The position numbers and the translations under genes are program-made. A DNA stretch of 64,000 bases. It comes from Combretum micranthum (taxonomy: Eukaryota; Streptophyta; Magnoliopsida; Myrtales; Combretaceae). The stretch lies in contig JAMXBD010002242.1 in assembly GCA_024138025.1 (NCBI GenBank), positions 62,001 to 126,000 of the forward strand, written 5' to 3'. Position 1 is the stretch's first letter. Each line of letters opens with the position of its first letter. The notes below the pieces were generated by a model. It saw nothing but the letters and a program-made list of their open reading frames with translations, did no database searches and had not been told where the DNA came from. Below, in pieces: positions 13,079-25,711 of this stretch.

Positions 13079-16000
13079 TCAGAAACACAAATCAAATGAG
13101 CTTAGAGTGTCGATTACAGAATGAACATAAAACATCATCATAACATCAAAATTGGTTTTCATTAATGCCATCCTTTCAACATGTGCACTAAATGTCCTAG
13201 GTGGCAACACTTTTGTCAATGGATCTATGATCATAGGATTTGTGCTAATGTGTTTAATTGACACTCTTTGGTTTTGAACTTCTTTGACGGCAAAGTATTT
13301 CAATTCTATGTGTTTAGCACCCTTTGAATACTTGTTGTTTTTACAGAAGAACACTGCTGTGGAGTTATCACAATAAATTTTTAATAGCTTGACAATGCTG
13401 TCGACAATTCCAAGTCCTGAAACAAAGTTATGCAACCATAATCCATGAACGATGCCTCAAATCTGCCATAAACTTAGCTTCCATAATTGACGTAGCAATG
13501 ACAGACTGTTTTACAACTTTTCCATGAAACTGCTCCTCCAATTAAAAGGAACAAGCAGCCAAATAGATTTCTTTGTATCAACACATCTAGCATAATTTGA
13601 ATCTAAATATCTTATCACCTCAAGATGATCGGATCTCTTATAAGTGAGCATGTGATCATTTGTTCCTTGTAAGACCTCAATACTTTTTTTTGCAGCATTC
13701 CAATGATCTAATATTAGATTACTTTGATATCTACCTAACATCCTAATAGCAAAACTAATGTTTTGGTCTATTATAAGTCTGGGCATACACCAAACTACCA
13801 CGATAGAAGCATGTGGAATCCATTCCATTTCCTTGCATTCCAATTCATTCTTTGGGCATTGCATAAGGCTCAATTTATCTCCTTTTTGAATTGGAACAAC
13901 ACCTTTCCATCTTAAGTCTTTCTAAAACTTTGTTAATATATTCTTTTTGAGACAATCCTAACAATCCTTGTGATTTGTCACAGAATATTTTAAATCTTAT
14001 CACATAGGATGCCTCACACATATCTTCCATTTCAAAGTTTTTTAGAAAGAAATTTCTGGTCTCATGTAATAAGCCAAGATCATTAGTAGAAAGCAAAATG
14101 TCATCAACATATAGGATCAAAATTATAAACTTGCTCCCATTGACCTTCAGATGTATACATTGATCAACAATGTTTTCCTTACATCTAAAGGAAGTGATGG
14201 TATCATTGAACTTGAGATACCATTGTTGGGAAGCTTGTTTAAGGCCGCATATTGATTTCTTAAGTTTACACACCATGTGCTCTTTTCCTTGAATAATGAA
14301 ACCTTCAGATTGGTCCATGTAAACTTCTTCACCTAAATTCCCATTTAGAAAGGCAGTTATCACATCCATTTGATGATGCTTTAAATCATAATGAGCTACT
14401 AGTGCCATGATTATCCTAAATGAGTCCTTTTTAGAGATAGGAGAAAGGTCTCTTTGTAGTCAACACAACCTTTTTGGGTAAAACCTTTGACAACAAGCTT
14501 AGCTTTATATCATTTGATATTGCCATTAGAGTCGCGTTTAGTCTTAAAGACCCATTCACACTTAACTCTTTTACATCCTTCAGGATTCAATAAGATCTTA
14601 AATTCATTATAATCCATTTATCTCAACTCCTTTTTGGCATCTAACACTTGTTAGAATCATTGGTTTTCATGGCTTGTGAAAACGAAATTGGATCATCATC
14701 AATTCCTAAGTCAAATTCTAACTCTTGTAGATAAACCACATAATCATTAGGGATAACAAATCTTCTTTGCCTTTCAGACCTTCTTAATACCACTTGCTAC
14801 GGTTCATCCACTATGGGTTCATTAGCTATAACTTCGTTATGGGGAGTTTCATCATTTATTTGTTGTTCTTAGGTGTTGTTAAAATGTTCAAAAACCATGC
14901 GAACAACAAGTTGAGAAGAAGTTTGAGATAAAGGAATATCTACCTTAACTTCTTGAATTTCCACTTTACGTGGTTCTACACTCCTATCAATCTTACCATT
15001 CTTAATGAACCACACATTTCTAGTTTCAACTATTCTCACACTATGATTTGGACAATCAAATCTAAACCTTTTTTATTTTTTATTTTTCTGGATTATCTAA
15101 TGAAAAACCCATTCGTTGTTCTTGAATCCCATTTCTTTTCATGTGGATTATAAATTCTGATCTTTGTCGGGGAACCCCAAACATGCATGTGCCTTAAACT
15201 AAGGGTCTGTTTGAATGTTTTGTTTTTAATCTGTATCTGTATCTTTTTCAAAATAATATATGTAAATATGTCTGATTTATATTTGTATTTTATCTATATT
15301 TAATCTATTTGATCTTTTAATGAGAACTGCCAACTTTTTTTTTTATACGTATCTAATTCTTTATAAATAATTTGTTAGAAAAAAAGTATCTGTATCTGTA
15401 ATTTGTCAACAAACAAACAGACATACCCTAAGTTTCCTTCCTATCCACAATTCAAAAGGAGTCTTTGGAAGTGCTTTACTCGGAATGATATTCGATAAGT
15501 ACATGGCAATTTTCAAGGCATACATCCACAACGAAAAGCATAAAGAAGAATAACTCATCATGCTTCTAACCATATCTAGTACAGTATGATTACGCCTTTT
15601 TGCCACACCATTCTATTCTGGTGTACCTAGCATTATGTATTGAACATAATGCTATGCCTTTCAAGGAATCTAGCAAATGGACTTACGACCTCTGTTAGAT
15701 CTGACAATTTTCACCTTTTTGTCTAATTGTCCCTCAACCTCTATAATAAAAATCTCTAAGGTATTTATTGATTGAGGTTTTTCATGCATCAAATAGACAT
15801 ATCTATAAAGTGAAAGATTATCAATGAAGGTGATAAAATACTTTTCTCCACCAAAAGTTAGAACATCAAAAGGTCTACATATGTCACTGTGTATAAGTTC
15901 AATGAGTTATGTGCTTCTTGTGGCCTTTTCCTTAAGTGTGTGTTTTGTGTGCTTTCCCTTGATACAGTCCACACAAATACCAAGATAAGTAAAATCCAAA

Positions 16001-17335
16001 TCAAGAAGGATTTCATTTCTTACTAATCTTTGTATTTTATCTTTAGATATGTGACCCAAACATTTATGCCACAAGTAAGCTGAACTTTTGTGCACCAAAC
16101 CATGTTTTGTACTAACATTATGATGCAAGGCCAAAAGAGTATGAGAAAAAACATTATCAAGCTTTAATTTGTATCAATCATCACAAAGAACACCAGTACC
16201 AATGAAATGGTTATGCTTAAACGAACTGAAACATTCATTTCCAAACTTAAAGGAATATCCAGATGTATCAAGTTTTGACAAAGAAATCAAATTATGAGAA
16301 ACAGAAGGAACATAAAGATTCTGAAAAAAGAGCTAAATGATGTTTAGTTTCTAAAATCAAACTATAAGTCCAGATGGCTTCAATTAGAGCTTTGACTCGA
16401 TTCCTATAAACTTAAATTTTCATTTGCTTTTATGGTTTAAGTTGTAAGAAATCCCTGCATCGTATTAGAAACATGAGTAGTACAACCATAATCAATTCAC
16501 CAAGTATTATAAGAAAATTATGTCAAATTGATTCGAACATATACGAAAGCACAATGCTTACCATTACTTTCAAACCATGCCTTACGTTTCTAGCAATCTT
16601 TCTTATAGTGTCCATGCTTTCCACAAAAAGATACACATCATTCTTTCATTCCTTATGGATTTAAGCAGATGACTCATTGATCTTCAACAGTCCTTTATTG
16701 CCCTTTTGATTCTTCTTCACTGGTTTCTTTTTAGCTCTTGATTGACCTATGAGATTAATAAAGTTTCTTGTTTCTTTAGCCTTGCTTCCACTTGATTTAG
16801 CAAATTTTGCAATTTTGTCACATTCCATTTCTCTTTTATTGTATTAGAGTTTATTTGGAATTGACCATACTGAGGAGGCAGAGTTGATAATGAGAGTTAC
16901 AAGGAAACTTTCCTTAATTTTCATCCCTATAAATCCAAATCTTACTGCTATGTTGATCATATTTGTAAGGTAGTCATGCATAGTACTTGAACCATCAAAC
17001 TTCATGGTGGTTAACGTACCCATTAGTGTCCCAACGATTGACTTATCAACAGTGTCAGAATGAGACATACTTTCCACAAATTCCATAAATTTCTTTTCAT
17101 TGCTAGTTTTAGGAATCGGTGACTTGATGTTATCTGCTACTATTATTACAAAAACATTAAGCTTAATTTGTTTGATTTTTTCCCAAGCATCATGGAAAAA
17201 TCTTTGTTTGGAAGTGCTAAAGTCAGTAATAGTAGTGAGCTTCTCATGTAAATGTGCCAAATCAAGATCCAGAACACCTTAGTGAAATTGAACTTACTCA
17301 GACCATTCAATAAAGTTAAGCCCATTGAACTTCAT
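13079..17335 (-). pseudogene. Copia 1 gag-pol, broken
   Basis: Domains on the minus strand in order. Gag occupies about 17335-16800 (N-terminal KFNGLNF and a UBN2-like region). A CCHC-type knuckle and the protease region lie at about 16665-16443 (KHGHYKKDC, then GCTTHVSN where a protease would show DSGCTTHV or similar). A gag-pre-integrase domain is at 16135-15907 (HKCLGHISKDKI, CVDCIKGKHTK). Integrase runs from about 15900 to 15160 and is split by the element at 15203-15428. Reverse transcriptase is at about 14650-13700 (MDVITAFLNG, YVDDILL) and RNase H at about 13500-13079. Frames change repeatedly and stops are frequent, so no functional polyprotein is encoded. Confidence 0.9.
15203..15428. 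mobile_element. PIF/Harbinger (Tourist)-like MITE, copy A
   Basis: A 226-bp insert with ends GGGTCTGTTTG and (reverse complement of the right end) GGGTATGTCTGTTTG, flanked by the 3-bp duplication TAA (15200-15202 and 15429-15431). Removing the insert and one TAA rejoins the copia integrase frame exactly (ELWIGRKLSLRH, then MHVWGSP), which proves the boundaries. Related copies lie at 33806-34020 and 54296-54510. The 3-bp TAA/TTA duplication and GGGTCTGTTTG end are typical of PIF/Harbinger MITEs. A 5-bp CTAAG duplication is the alternative reading. Confidence 0.8.
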
Positions 17336-18390
17336 AATAGATAGAGCTTGCAAATGAAAGGAAACAGGGATAGATGTTGCAAATATATAGAGTGCTCACA
17401 CATTAATGTTTTGAGTGCTAATATAAGAACATATATAGATTCAAATAATATTCATATAAACATAAATATACATTGAATTTCTTATTTGGGTGGTCCAATA
17501 ATGCATAACAACAAATATAATTGATGCCTTATCATTATTTTGAATTTCACATGATTGATAATTAAATATATTTCAATTAGACATGCTTGCAATCTTTGGA
17601 TGTACTAAACATATCCAAGTAGATATATTAATTAACCACTTTTATGTTCATGATTATAAAAGAACTAATCAAACCTTTAGGTGATACTTAAATATTTTAT
17701 AATCAATGAACTTCTATATACCCACTACAAAGAAATAAGTATCATTGTGTCATCTCACTAATAGCATCACATAATCATGGGTAATTGAATCTTATTTGAT
17801 TTGACATCCATACTACCATTCTAATTTGGCCACTTTGGTGACTATCAATATAGATATCAAATCAAGTAACAGCAATCGTAATTATTTCAAATATATATAT
17901 AATCATTTTTCCTTCACCAAGTCACATACCTGTTATATAAACACCATTTCAAAATCATATATGTATTTCATTCATTGCGACAAAAAATTACAGAGGAATC
18001 ATGTAAACATGCCAAGATGTAAGTCATGTATTTTATTCATAACGTGCACAAAACATATTACTTCTCTAATATATAGATTATTCGTGGTGTGTACATACAT
18101 ATAAAACCAATTATATATGGGAAAATCGATTATGTATATATGCCGTATGTAATCTTAGTGCTTCTTTGTAGAGACTGATTTTTTCCCTTATGTATATATA
18201 TACATATATACATAGATTCAAGAAAGGATGTAAGAGATAAAACTGATCTTTGTCCTCATGATAATATAAATATATACATAGATGTAATTTTTTTTTTATT
18301 TGGTTTCCTAGAGAGAACATGAATGAAGAAAAATGACTAAAATCTTCATCATCTCATTTATTGGAGATAACACATATAAAGGCAATGTGT

Positions 18391-18394
<4 letters not shown>

Positions 18395-18422
<28 letters not shown>
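18395..18422. repeat. (TA)n microsatellite
   Basis: About 14 uninterrupted TA dinucleotides in the untranslated leader region of copia element 1. Confidence 0.9.
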
Positions 18423-18426
<4 letters not shown>

Positions 18427-18552
18427 TTCATCAATAATAATACCTTGACACTGTAATCGCAGTGGAGGATGAATAAGAAAAGAATAATTGATCGTAACAC
18501 AATTATGAGAGAACATAATCCTTAATGTAAATCATAAGTTCTTAGACTTAAT

Positions 18553-18564
18553 GCTCTGATACCA
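18553..18564 (-). other. Primer binding site of copia 1
   Basis: On the minus strand TGGTATCAGAGC begins two bases inside the 5' LTR end. This is complementary to the 3' end of plant initiator methionine tRNA, the usual primer of copia elements. It also confirms the minus orientation. Confidence 0.88.
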
Positions 18565-18566
18565 CA

Positions 18567-18985
18567 TGTTAGAAATTTTATGTTTCTACAATTCAAACCT
18601 TAATTTTTCAATAACAAAGATCTTGAACAAGATGGTTTTCACAATATAAGAACTGGGGAAGAATGTACCTTGATCCAAGATGTTTTTCTTCATAAAAATT
18701 GATAAGAATCACATAATCAAGTTTATCTTACTTAGCTCTTTTGATTTTGACAAACAGTTTTCTAATGGAAAAAAAGCTATCTTTTCTTAGGCAAAAAGGG
18801 GACCAGTTTCTTAAGAAGACTTTTATTCATATGTTCCATCAAAGTGTACAATTACTCAAAAAAACTATCTCCTTTTTATTTCGACCAATAGGAATTTAGC
18901 ATTATTCCTTTAAATAAATAAAAATAAAATTTTAAAAAACCTAAAAGGAAAGTCACGTGTATCATATAATATAAATATCCCAACA
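18567..18985 (-). repeat. Copia 1 5' LTR
   Basis: 419-bp partner of 12322-12740. It starts TGTTAGAAAT and ends CCCAACA on the plus strand. The duplication TGACT follows directly at 18986-18990. Confidence 0.9.
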
Positions 18986-18990
18986 TGACT

Positions 18991-19375
18991 AGGGATTTGG
19001 AGTCTTGTGTTGATTTGGAAATGTACACAATATTAAGTTGTGATTGATGATTCTATTGGTGTAATATTTTTTAATACCCTTGTTGTAAATATTGGGTTGT
19101 GTTTATAATGATGATTATGATGATGTTCTAAATGTTCTCTTAACCCGTTCTCAGATTTCTGATGCCGGTTCAACCAAGTTTGCTAAACAATTTTGAGGTG
19201 GTGGTTTGACTAGGTATTTTAAGTCTCGTATTGATTTGGAATTTTTGAAATTAACATCACCCTGTTGGAGTTACGACACTCCACATGATGTTTCCATATC
19301 AGTTGTGATTGATGATTCTATTGATGTAACACTTTTTAATACCCTTGCTGTAAATCTTGGGTTGTGTTGATAATA
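18991..19375. repeat. Rest of tandem-repeat unit 1 plus complete unit 2
   Basis: Unit 1 resumes after the copia element at 18991 and ends near 19118. Unit 2 occupies about 19119-19375. Shared words include GTTGTGATTGATGATTCTAT (19040 and 19301) and the TTTTTAATACCCTTG block (19068 and 19333). Unit 2 carries about 35-40 extra bases around 19250-19295. An (AAT)n run follows at 19370-19399. Its origin is unknown; no coding frame was recognised. Confidence 0.75.
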
Positions 19376-19399
19376 ATAATAATAATAATAATAATAATT

Positions 19400-20074
19400 A
19401 AATCTTGCTTATGTTTATGCTATTTGCAAGCATATGATCCGTGTTAATTTTGTTGACAAATAGATAACCTAAATTTCATATAAAAATGTCAATACTATTA
19501 AACACTATTTGAGAAATATATGATAGTATTTTATTGGTCTAAAAAATTAATTTAATAAAAATATATTAAAAAATAAATTAAATATTAAAAATTATTTTAA
19601 AAATCCAAAAAATTGAAAAAAAATGTAAAATTGATTTTTAAGATTAGTAAGATATTGACATGTGTTTTTAAAAAAATATTAAATAATATTGACACTTTTC
19701 AATTAAACTCAAGTCACTTATTTGTTAAAAACATTAACATGGGTCATGTATTTGAAAATAGACTAAAACATATGTAATGTTTTTGTAATTAACTCTAATT
19801 ATTATTATTATTATAATTATTATTTGGTAATAAAAAAAACATTGAAAGATTTATTAAATGGGATGATTCCATCATTGGTGCAATACATATAATAACTTCA
19901 CCCCCACAAAGCAAAACACCAAAGAAAAGCAGAAAAAAAGGAGCACCAAATGCCATGTATACTAGAATCCGTCATGCTGAATCGGGCACCAGCTCCTGCA
20001 GTCTCATTTGCATCACCAAGTAGACAGATACTAAATACAACCAGGCAATTAACAAGCCCCTCCTGTTAATAACT
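19400..20074. other. AT-rich intergenic DNA and 3' flank of the gag-type gene
   Basis: Very AT-rich, with an (ATT)n-like run at about 19797-19823. The part next to 20075 probably includes the 3' untranslated region of the minus-strand gene. No other feature was recognised. Confidence 0.4.
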
Positions 20075-22069
20075 TTAGGCCCCCTTCATCAAGAAAGCAA
20101 GAAAGATGATGGCTGCTGAGATTGTAATACTTGCATATAGAAGTATTACATGAAGCCAAAAGAGATAATTATCTTTTTCAGCCAAATTTTCATGTATAAA
20201 CGATGCAGATTGAAGAGCTGCAGAAGCTCTCAACCCAATAAGACTGGCAGAAAGAGCGAGGACTCCTTTGTAAACTCGGTCCTGGTTTTCATCTCTTGGC
20301 TCTTGGCGCACGTACTGCTCAGAATACTCCAGCCTTAATAGTTCCCATGCTTTGTGGGAAGTAGTTGCATCGGCAATTTTTAGAAGTATACTGTCATCAA
20401 CAGTCAGTAGGATGAGTGAAAAAGCCTTGGCATCCTTCCTTTGATTCTCTTGGACTTGCTCATCGTCGGCCGTTCTCGATGCCGAGTCTTGAAACCCATG
20501 TTCTACCACATCGAATAAATCTTGGTACTCGAGCAAAATCTTCATCTTAATACTCCAAGTTTGATAATTCACTCCGTTGAAAATTGGAAGAGGAAGATGG
20601 AAAGCCATTTTCTGGAAGAATGGGAAGTACCGCGGTTTAATTGGTGGCAACTGAAAATTATGCAAATTGAGCATAAAATATAATCAACCAAAAAGAAGGG
20701 TGTTCATGCAACCTCAATTGGACCATGTATCTCGATTAAATATAAAATATTCAGTAGAAATTTAAAAAATAAAATAATTTTCAAGCAGAAGAAAAGATAG
20801 ACTAATATAATTTCTTCTAAAACTTTGTCCCTCTTGAGCTTACACAAGTTATTTATTGGCATATATAAATAGCAATAAATTTTTTACACGTAAAATAGCT
20901 TTTTTAAAAACTATTGCTGTATAGGAATCATGTTGCTCATATATATAACAAATGCGTAGCAATAACACTATCTGATATTCAACACAGACGTAATAATAAT
21001 TTATTTTTGTCATCTTCCGTAATGATTTGGATTGTAAAGAAAAAAAGAATGAATTGGAATATTCAGTGTATTATGGGTTTATACTTTATAGTACGTCATA
21101 TATAGTATATTGAAGACAGAATTAAATGCGTACGTAGTGGTATTCATCGAACTAACCTTAATTTAAATGTAGCAAATATAATTATATAATATATATTTGA
21201 GATAACATATTAGTATACTCATAGAATTATATATTCATATTAATTTATTGTAGCATGTTCATTTATAGTAATAGAGATATTTTCGGACATATACACAGAT
21301 TCATCTATCATATATTTTCAAGCGAACAACGCACTCGCACGTGAGTATTAATATCTTTAGGAACTTTGATGATTCCGGCAAATAAAAGTTATAATACTAT
21401 ATCATTCTATAGCCAATTCAATAATCTTTACTGGAGATATAACAGCATCCAAAACCCTAAATCGTGTGTCCTCATTCAAAGTTTCTTTCAATTGCTCTTT
21501 ACGGAACCGTGTAATGTCCTGCCATTTCATTACCATTAGCAATAAATTCACAATCACCTTTCAACTTATTCCTCAGAGACTGCTTAATTTCAGACACATT
21601 ATCCGATATTATGGCATCCATATTAATACAAACTTCTCATTCTCCCATTGATAGAGCAATTTTTTGAAAAACACTAATGTGACGGACCTCTTAATGATTT
21701 CTGTACGTGAAAACATTCAACAAAAAACGAAACCAAGCAATTCAAAAAGCACTGGAAAATCATAAGAAAAATATTAAAACGAATTGATGATAAAATAACA
21801 CACAATAGTGTAGACTTCTTAATGGATAAAGTGAAAATAGTGAAAGTGGGAGTGACAAAAAATAACATTAAAAATTTTAAAAGATTGGATAGAAAATAGA
21901 AGATATATATACACACACACACACACCCACACACACACTCATTTATAGATATAATTAATGTTATAATAGTTGATGATGTTGATCATTAAGTAGACATTAA
22001 TATATATGAAAATCAAGGTGGAGTTAAAAGGAGAGGAATTAATACCTGAGAATTTCTGGTTGAGTCCAT
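20075..22069 (-). CDS. Gag-derived protein with hydrophobic C-terminus (candidate domesticated copia gag)
   Basis: Two coding exons on the minus strand: 22069-22046 (MDSTRNSQ, 24 nt) and 20650-20075 (191 codons), total 199 residues. The junctions are CAG/GTATT and TTTTCAG/TTGCC, the phase is 0, and a T-rich tract precedes the acceptor. Residues about 27-60 match the DUF4219 segment of copia gag (FNGVNYQTWSIKMKILLEYQ, DLFDVVEHGF). Residues about 75-120 match the UBN2 segment (KDAKAFSLILLTVDDSILLK, then HKAWELLRLEY). The remaining roughly 75 residues are not gag. They hold two hydrophobic stretches, about 136-160 (GVLALSASLIGLRAS) and 170-195 (LFWLHVILLYASITISAAII), joined by a charged loop, suggesting membrane anchoring. 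There is no zinc knuckle, protease or LTR nearby. A 5' non-coding exon ending near 22281 is possible. The function is unknown; a short coding relic is the alternative. Confidence 0.65.
21910..21938. repeat. (CA)n microsatellite
   Basis: Nearly pure CA repeat in the intron of the minus-strand gag-type gene. Confidence 0.85.
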
Positions 22070-25000
22070 CTTTTGCAAGAAAAAGACAGAAAGTGCAGCA
22101 GCATCAACAATTAAAAATATATATTTAAAATTTTTTCTGCTTTTTTCTATGATAAAAGAACTGAAGAAAAACAAATCAAAATTAGAAATTTCATCATAAT
22201 GTGATCCTAAATTGCGAAACAAGTAGTGAAATTATTAAACTACATTTTGAATAAATGAATTTGGTTATACCTTGAAATGAGTATTCACCAGCTAGAAAAT
22301 TGAATAAAAAAGAGTTGTGAAGAGATGCGATCCAAAAGTAGTAATGGGAAGAATATATAATAATCCAAAAGTAGACAGTACAAGCGGAGTCCATTCTTGA
22401 GCAGATCCGTCGCCTTTGGGTTTAATTTGAGGAATGGAGTTGAAGAAAAAGTAAGAGTAGGTTTTTTGTTATCCTTTTTTCAAGGATTGGGATATAGATA
22501 TTTATCCACTCTAGTTTTCTGCGTAATTGGAACGTTATGTGGCCTTTTATCTATCCTAATTACTTTCATTGAATGCACACATAACGTGAAATATTCAAAT
22601 TTAACCCTAAACTTTCATTAGTTAACTGGTTTTTTTATAGGAAAAAGAGCATTTTTGTGTCCTTTGATGTAGCTAAATATTGGAGTGGTAGTTTGCTTAG
22701 AATAAATTATATAATGCTATTGTATATGTATCATTTTGTTTAATTTAAGGAGAAGATTTGCCCCTATAAAATATAAAAAATCTGGTTACTGAACCTTTTG
22801 ACTATTTAAGTATTAACTACATTTTTTCTTTTGCCAAATTATATATAGTTGAAACGACAAAAATTTCTGTTACAATTCCTTTTATATAAATATATTATAT
22901 TATATAATTATTAAACCAATGCTTATTAATTGTGTTAATTTCACAAATGGTATCTAAACTTCTACAAAATTTGCAATTAAGTGCTTGAACTTTAAAAATG
23001 ATTAATTTGGTATCTAAACTTTAAAATTAACTATTTAATATCTTAAAACTTTAAAATTGATCAATTAGTACTTGAAAGAACTTGATGGATGTACTGTTAG
23101 TGTGCACAAAAAATTATTTTAGGTATAAAATTAATCAATTTTAAAGTTTAAGTACTAAATTAATAGCTTTTAAATTCCAAGTACCTAATTTTTTGTTTGG
23201 CCTAACCTAGGATCCTAAAGACCCAAAACATCTAAATAATAAATTCAATTTCTGAATTCATTGGCTTGGTCTAAATCCTAAGTCGGTTACCCTAAATAAA
23301 TTCAATTTAATTATAAACTAAAGGCCTTGTACTACATAAGACCTTACATTAATTGATTGATCAGTATAACTTGAATCCTTAGTTTATATACTCAATACTT
23401 ATACAAATTAACCTTTCTTGATAGATATTTAATCAACTTATATCTTACTTGTGATCTTTTATAGTCTACTGTTTTGATATAGGTACGCAGTAACTTGCGT
23501 ATTGAATGAGTCATGATCCACACTCTTTGAGAAGCATATAAGCTATTCACCAATATTGCTTCTCAAGAGAAGTCTTATCTTTCTTACCACATGAATGTCA
23601 AACATTCTCCTACTAAGTTCAATTTCATTAGCAGAAGAAGTTCTAATTAAGTAAAACGATCTACTGACTAATTTCATTGCAATAAAGCACTAAGCAATTG
23701 CTATCATTTTCTATGATTAGATTTCTTTTCGAATGGTATATTTCAATTTGTCGGATGAAATTTTATTTGAGCAAATGATAGAATATTAGTCTTGTAAAAG
23801 CATTTGAAATAGTCCTCAAGAAAAAAAAAAAATCCATAGCACTAGATTTCTTCGATATCTCCAAATTTAATAAACTATCACGGACAGAAACAATATGTTC
23901 GCCTCATACAGTAACTCCCAGAGTAATATCAATCATATAAATAAATAATGTTTATGGAAAAGAATTATTAGACATATTTATTTATTAATGAAAAAAGTCT
24001 CTTATTTTTTAGCAATTTTTGGTAGGTGAATTTGATATGTTGTTAGTGTTTATCATATAACCATGAACACAAACATGACAATTTTTAGTGAGAATCAAAA
24101 TAGAAATATGATAAAGGCTTTGTTCTTAATATTTCAAAAAATCTTATAATATCCAATACAACACCTTCTAGAAAAATTTTGTGTTAATTCTTTATTCTCA
24201 TTAGAGATTTAACAAACAACCAAAAGACATAATACTAACCTTAATTTACTAGACATCATAACTCCAACTATTAACAATAAAAATCAATGAAATGTACAAA
24301 TAAGAAATGCACAAACATCAATATATATATATATATATTTTGTAATTTATGCATTACTCGATAAAAGAGCAGCTACAGAGTTTCCTTACTGGACAATGAT
24401 AAATTGTGGGAACATCTCTGCCTCCTTCATCTCTTATTGGGTGAGAGAGTGATGAAATTAAGGGAAATTTGGGGTTTTTCAAAGAAGATTCTCACGAACC
24501 CTAACACATGCAACAAATTAAGGTTAAAAATGTGGAAATTATAATCAACCTAAAAATTATACACTACAAAACAAAAATAACTTATTGGGTGTAGTGCGTA
24601 GTGGTTTGTCATGTGGATTCGAACGACGTTAGTAATGTCGTGAGATGTATATGTAGGTTGAGATGATCATCGAAATGGGTTAGTGGCTCAACATTGATGG
24701 ATGGTTTCAAATGGTGCTACTTGGTTTTAGCTTCCTGTGAGAGAGTTTAACTCAGTGAGCTGGGCTTGATGCTTAATCAAAGAATGAAGGTTGATGGAGG
24801 AGATAAGATTTTTGGTTTTGAATTTGTAAGGGAGAGAGATGGCATGGAGTCTTTTAGTTTTGAGAACAAAGAGTGAGTGAGGGTTGGGAAGAAGAGGAGA
24901 AGAAGCCTTTGATAAAAATTGAAACTTTGGTGAGACAAGTTAAAGGAGAAAGAGAGAGTGTGAAAAACGTTAAAGGAGAGTAGAAAAAACAAAAGAAAAA

Positions 25001-25224
25001 AACCGATAAAAAAAGAAAAAAGTCCAGATAAGTTAACGATTTAAATTTAATAGTGATCAACAGCTGATATCAATTATAATAATACTAATAGACGACGCAT
25101 CCACGTTGCGGGTGGAAAAATTAAATAAAATTATTGAATATTATTTTTAAAATTTAGTAGATATTAATTTTAGGTTAACATTAAAAGCTTTCTTGGAAAA
25201 AAATTGAAATTATAAGTTTGTATA
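22070..25224. other. Upstream region of the gag-type gene and AT-rich intergenic DNA
   Basis: The stretch 22070-22420 may carry the leader and promoter of the minus-strand gene; a possible donor (minus strand CAAG/GTATAACC) lies near 22275-22282. Beyond that, no gene was recognised. Frames at 24777-25060 are low-complexity, S/F/L-rich and not believable. An (AT)n run lies near 24320-24339. Confidence 0.4.
22950..23205. repeat. Inverted repeat of the GTACTTAAACTTTAAAATT type
   Basis: Left-arm words such as AAACTTTAAAATTGATCAAT (about 23048) recur in reverse complement in the right arm (about 23125-23200). Similar sequence occurs near 32690-32790, 34900-34960 and 56985-57070. It looks like a dispersed miniature element. 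No target duplication was found. Confidence 0.45.
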
Positions 25225-25711
25225 TCATATTCATTAATTTTTGTAATATGAATCTATTCAAAACCAAATACTAAATTAACAGTATGTAATAACAAAAGTT
25301 TATTTAAAAAATGGCTCCATAAATATTTCATCTAAAAGGTGAGTATTCCATCTAGATTTTGCACATATCATAAAGATCTTTATAAAAAATTAGATGCATT
25401 TGGGTATGAGTTAAAATAGCATATGAAAGATTAAGTTAATGCATATATTATTCAAATTAGGACATGATATTCATTAATTTTTGTAATATGAATCTATTCA
25501 AAACCAAATCCTAAATTTAATAGTAATCCATATCAAAAGTTTATTAAAAAAAAAATGGCTCCATAAATATTTCATCCGAAAGGTGAATATTCTATCTAGA
25601 TTTTGCACATATGATAAAGATATTTATAAAAAATTAGATGCATTTGGACATGAGTTAAAATAGCACAGGAAAAATTATGTTAATGCATATATTATTCAAA
25701 TTAGGACATCA
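25225..25711. repeat. Two-unit tandem duplication, about 243 bp per unit
   Basis: Units at about 25225-25467 and 25468-25711 share long exact words such as AATATGAATCTATTCAAAAC, GGCTCCATAAATATTTCAT and TTAATGCATATATTATTCAA in the same order. Differences are scattered substitutions and one- to three-base indels. There is no coding content. Confidence 0.88.

Larger units (their letters stand above)
12322..18985 (-). mobile_element. Ty1/copia LTR retrotransposon 1, decayed but structurally complete
   Basis: A 6664-bp element flanked by the 5-bp duplication TGACT at 12317-12321 and 18986-18990. LTRs of 419 bp each start TGTTAGAAAT; the right one ends CCCAACA. Read on the minus strand the order is 5' LTR (18567-18985), tRNA-iMet-type primer binding site, gag, zinc knuckle, protease, integrase, reverse transcriptase, RNase H, purine-rich tract (about 12741-12755), 3' LTR (12322-12740). 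This gag-PR-IN-RT-RH order defines copia. Many stops and frameshifts, plus a 226-bp miniature element inside integrase, show it is inactive. The LTRs are visibly diverged, so the insertion is not recent. Confidence 0.93.

Noticed and set aside
24777..25060. Two overlapping minus-strand frames rich in S, F and L
   Set aside because: They arise from purine-rich low-complexity DNA (GAGA-type runs) and have no conserved motif.
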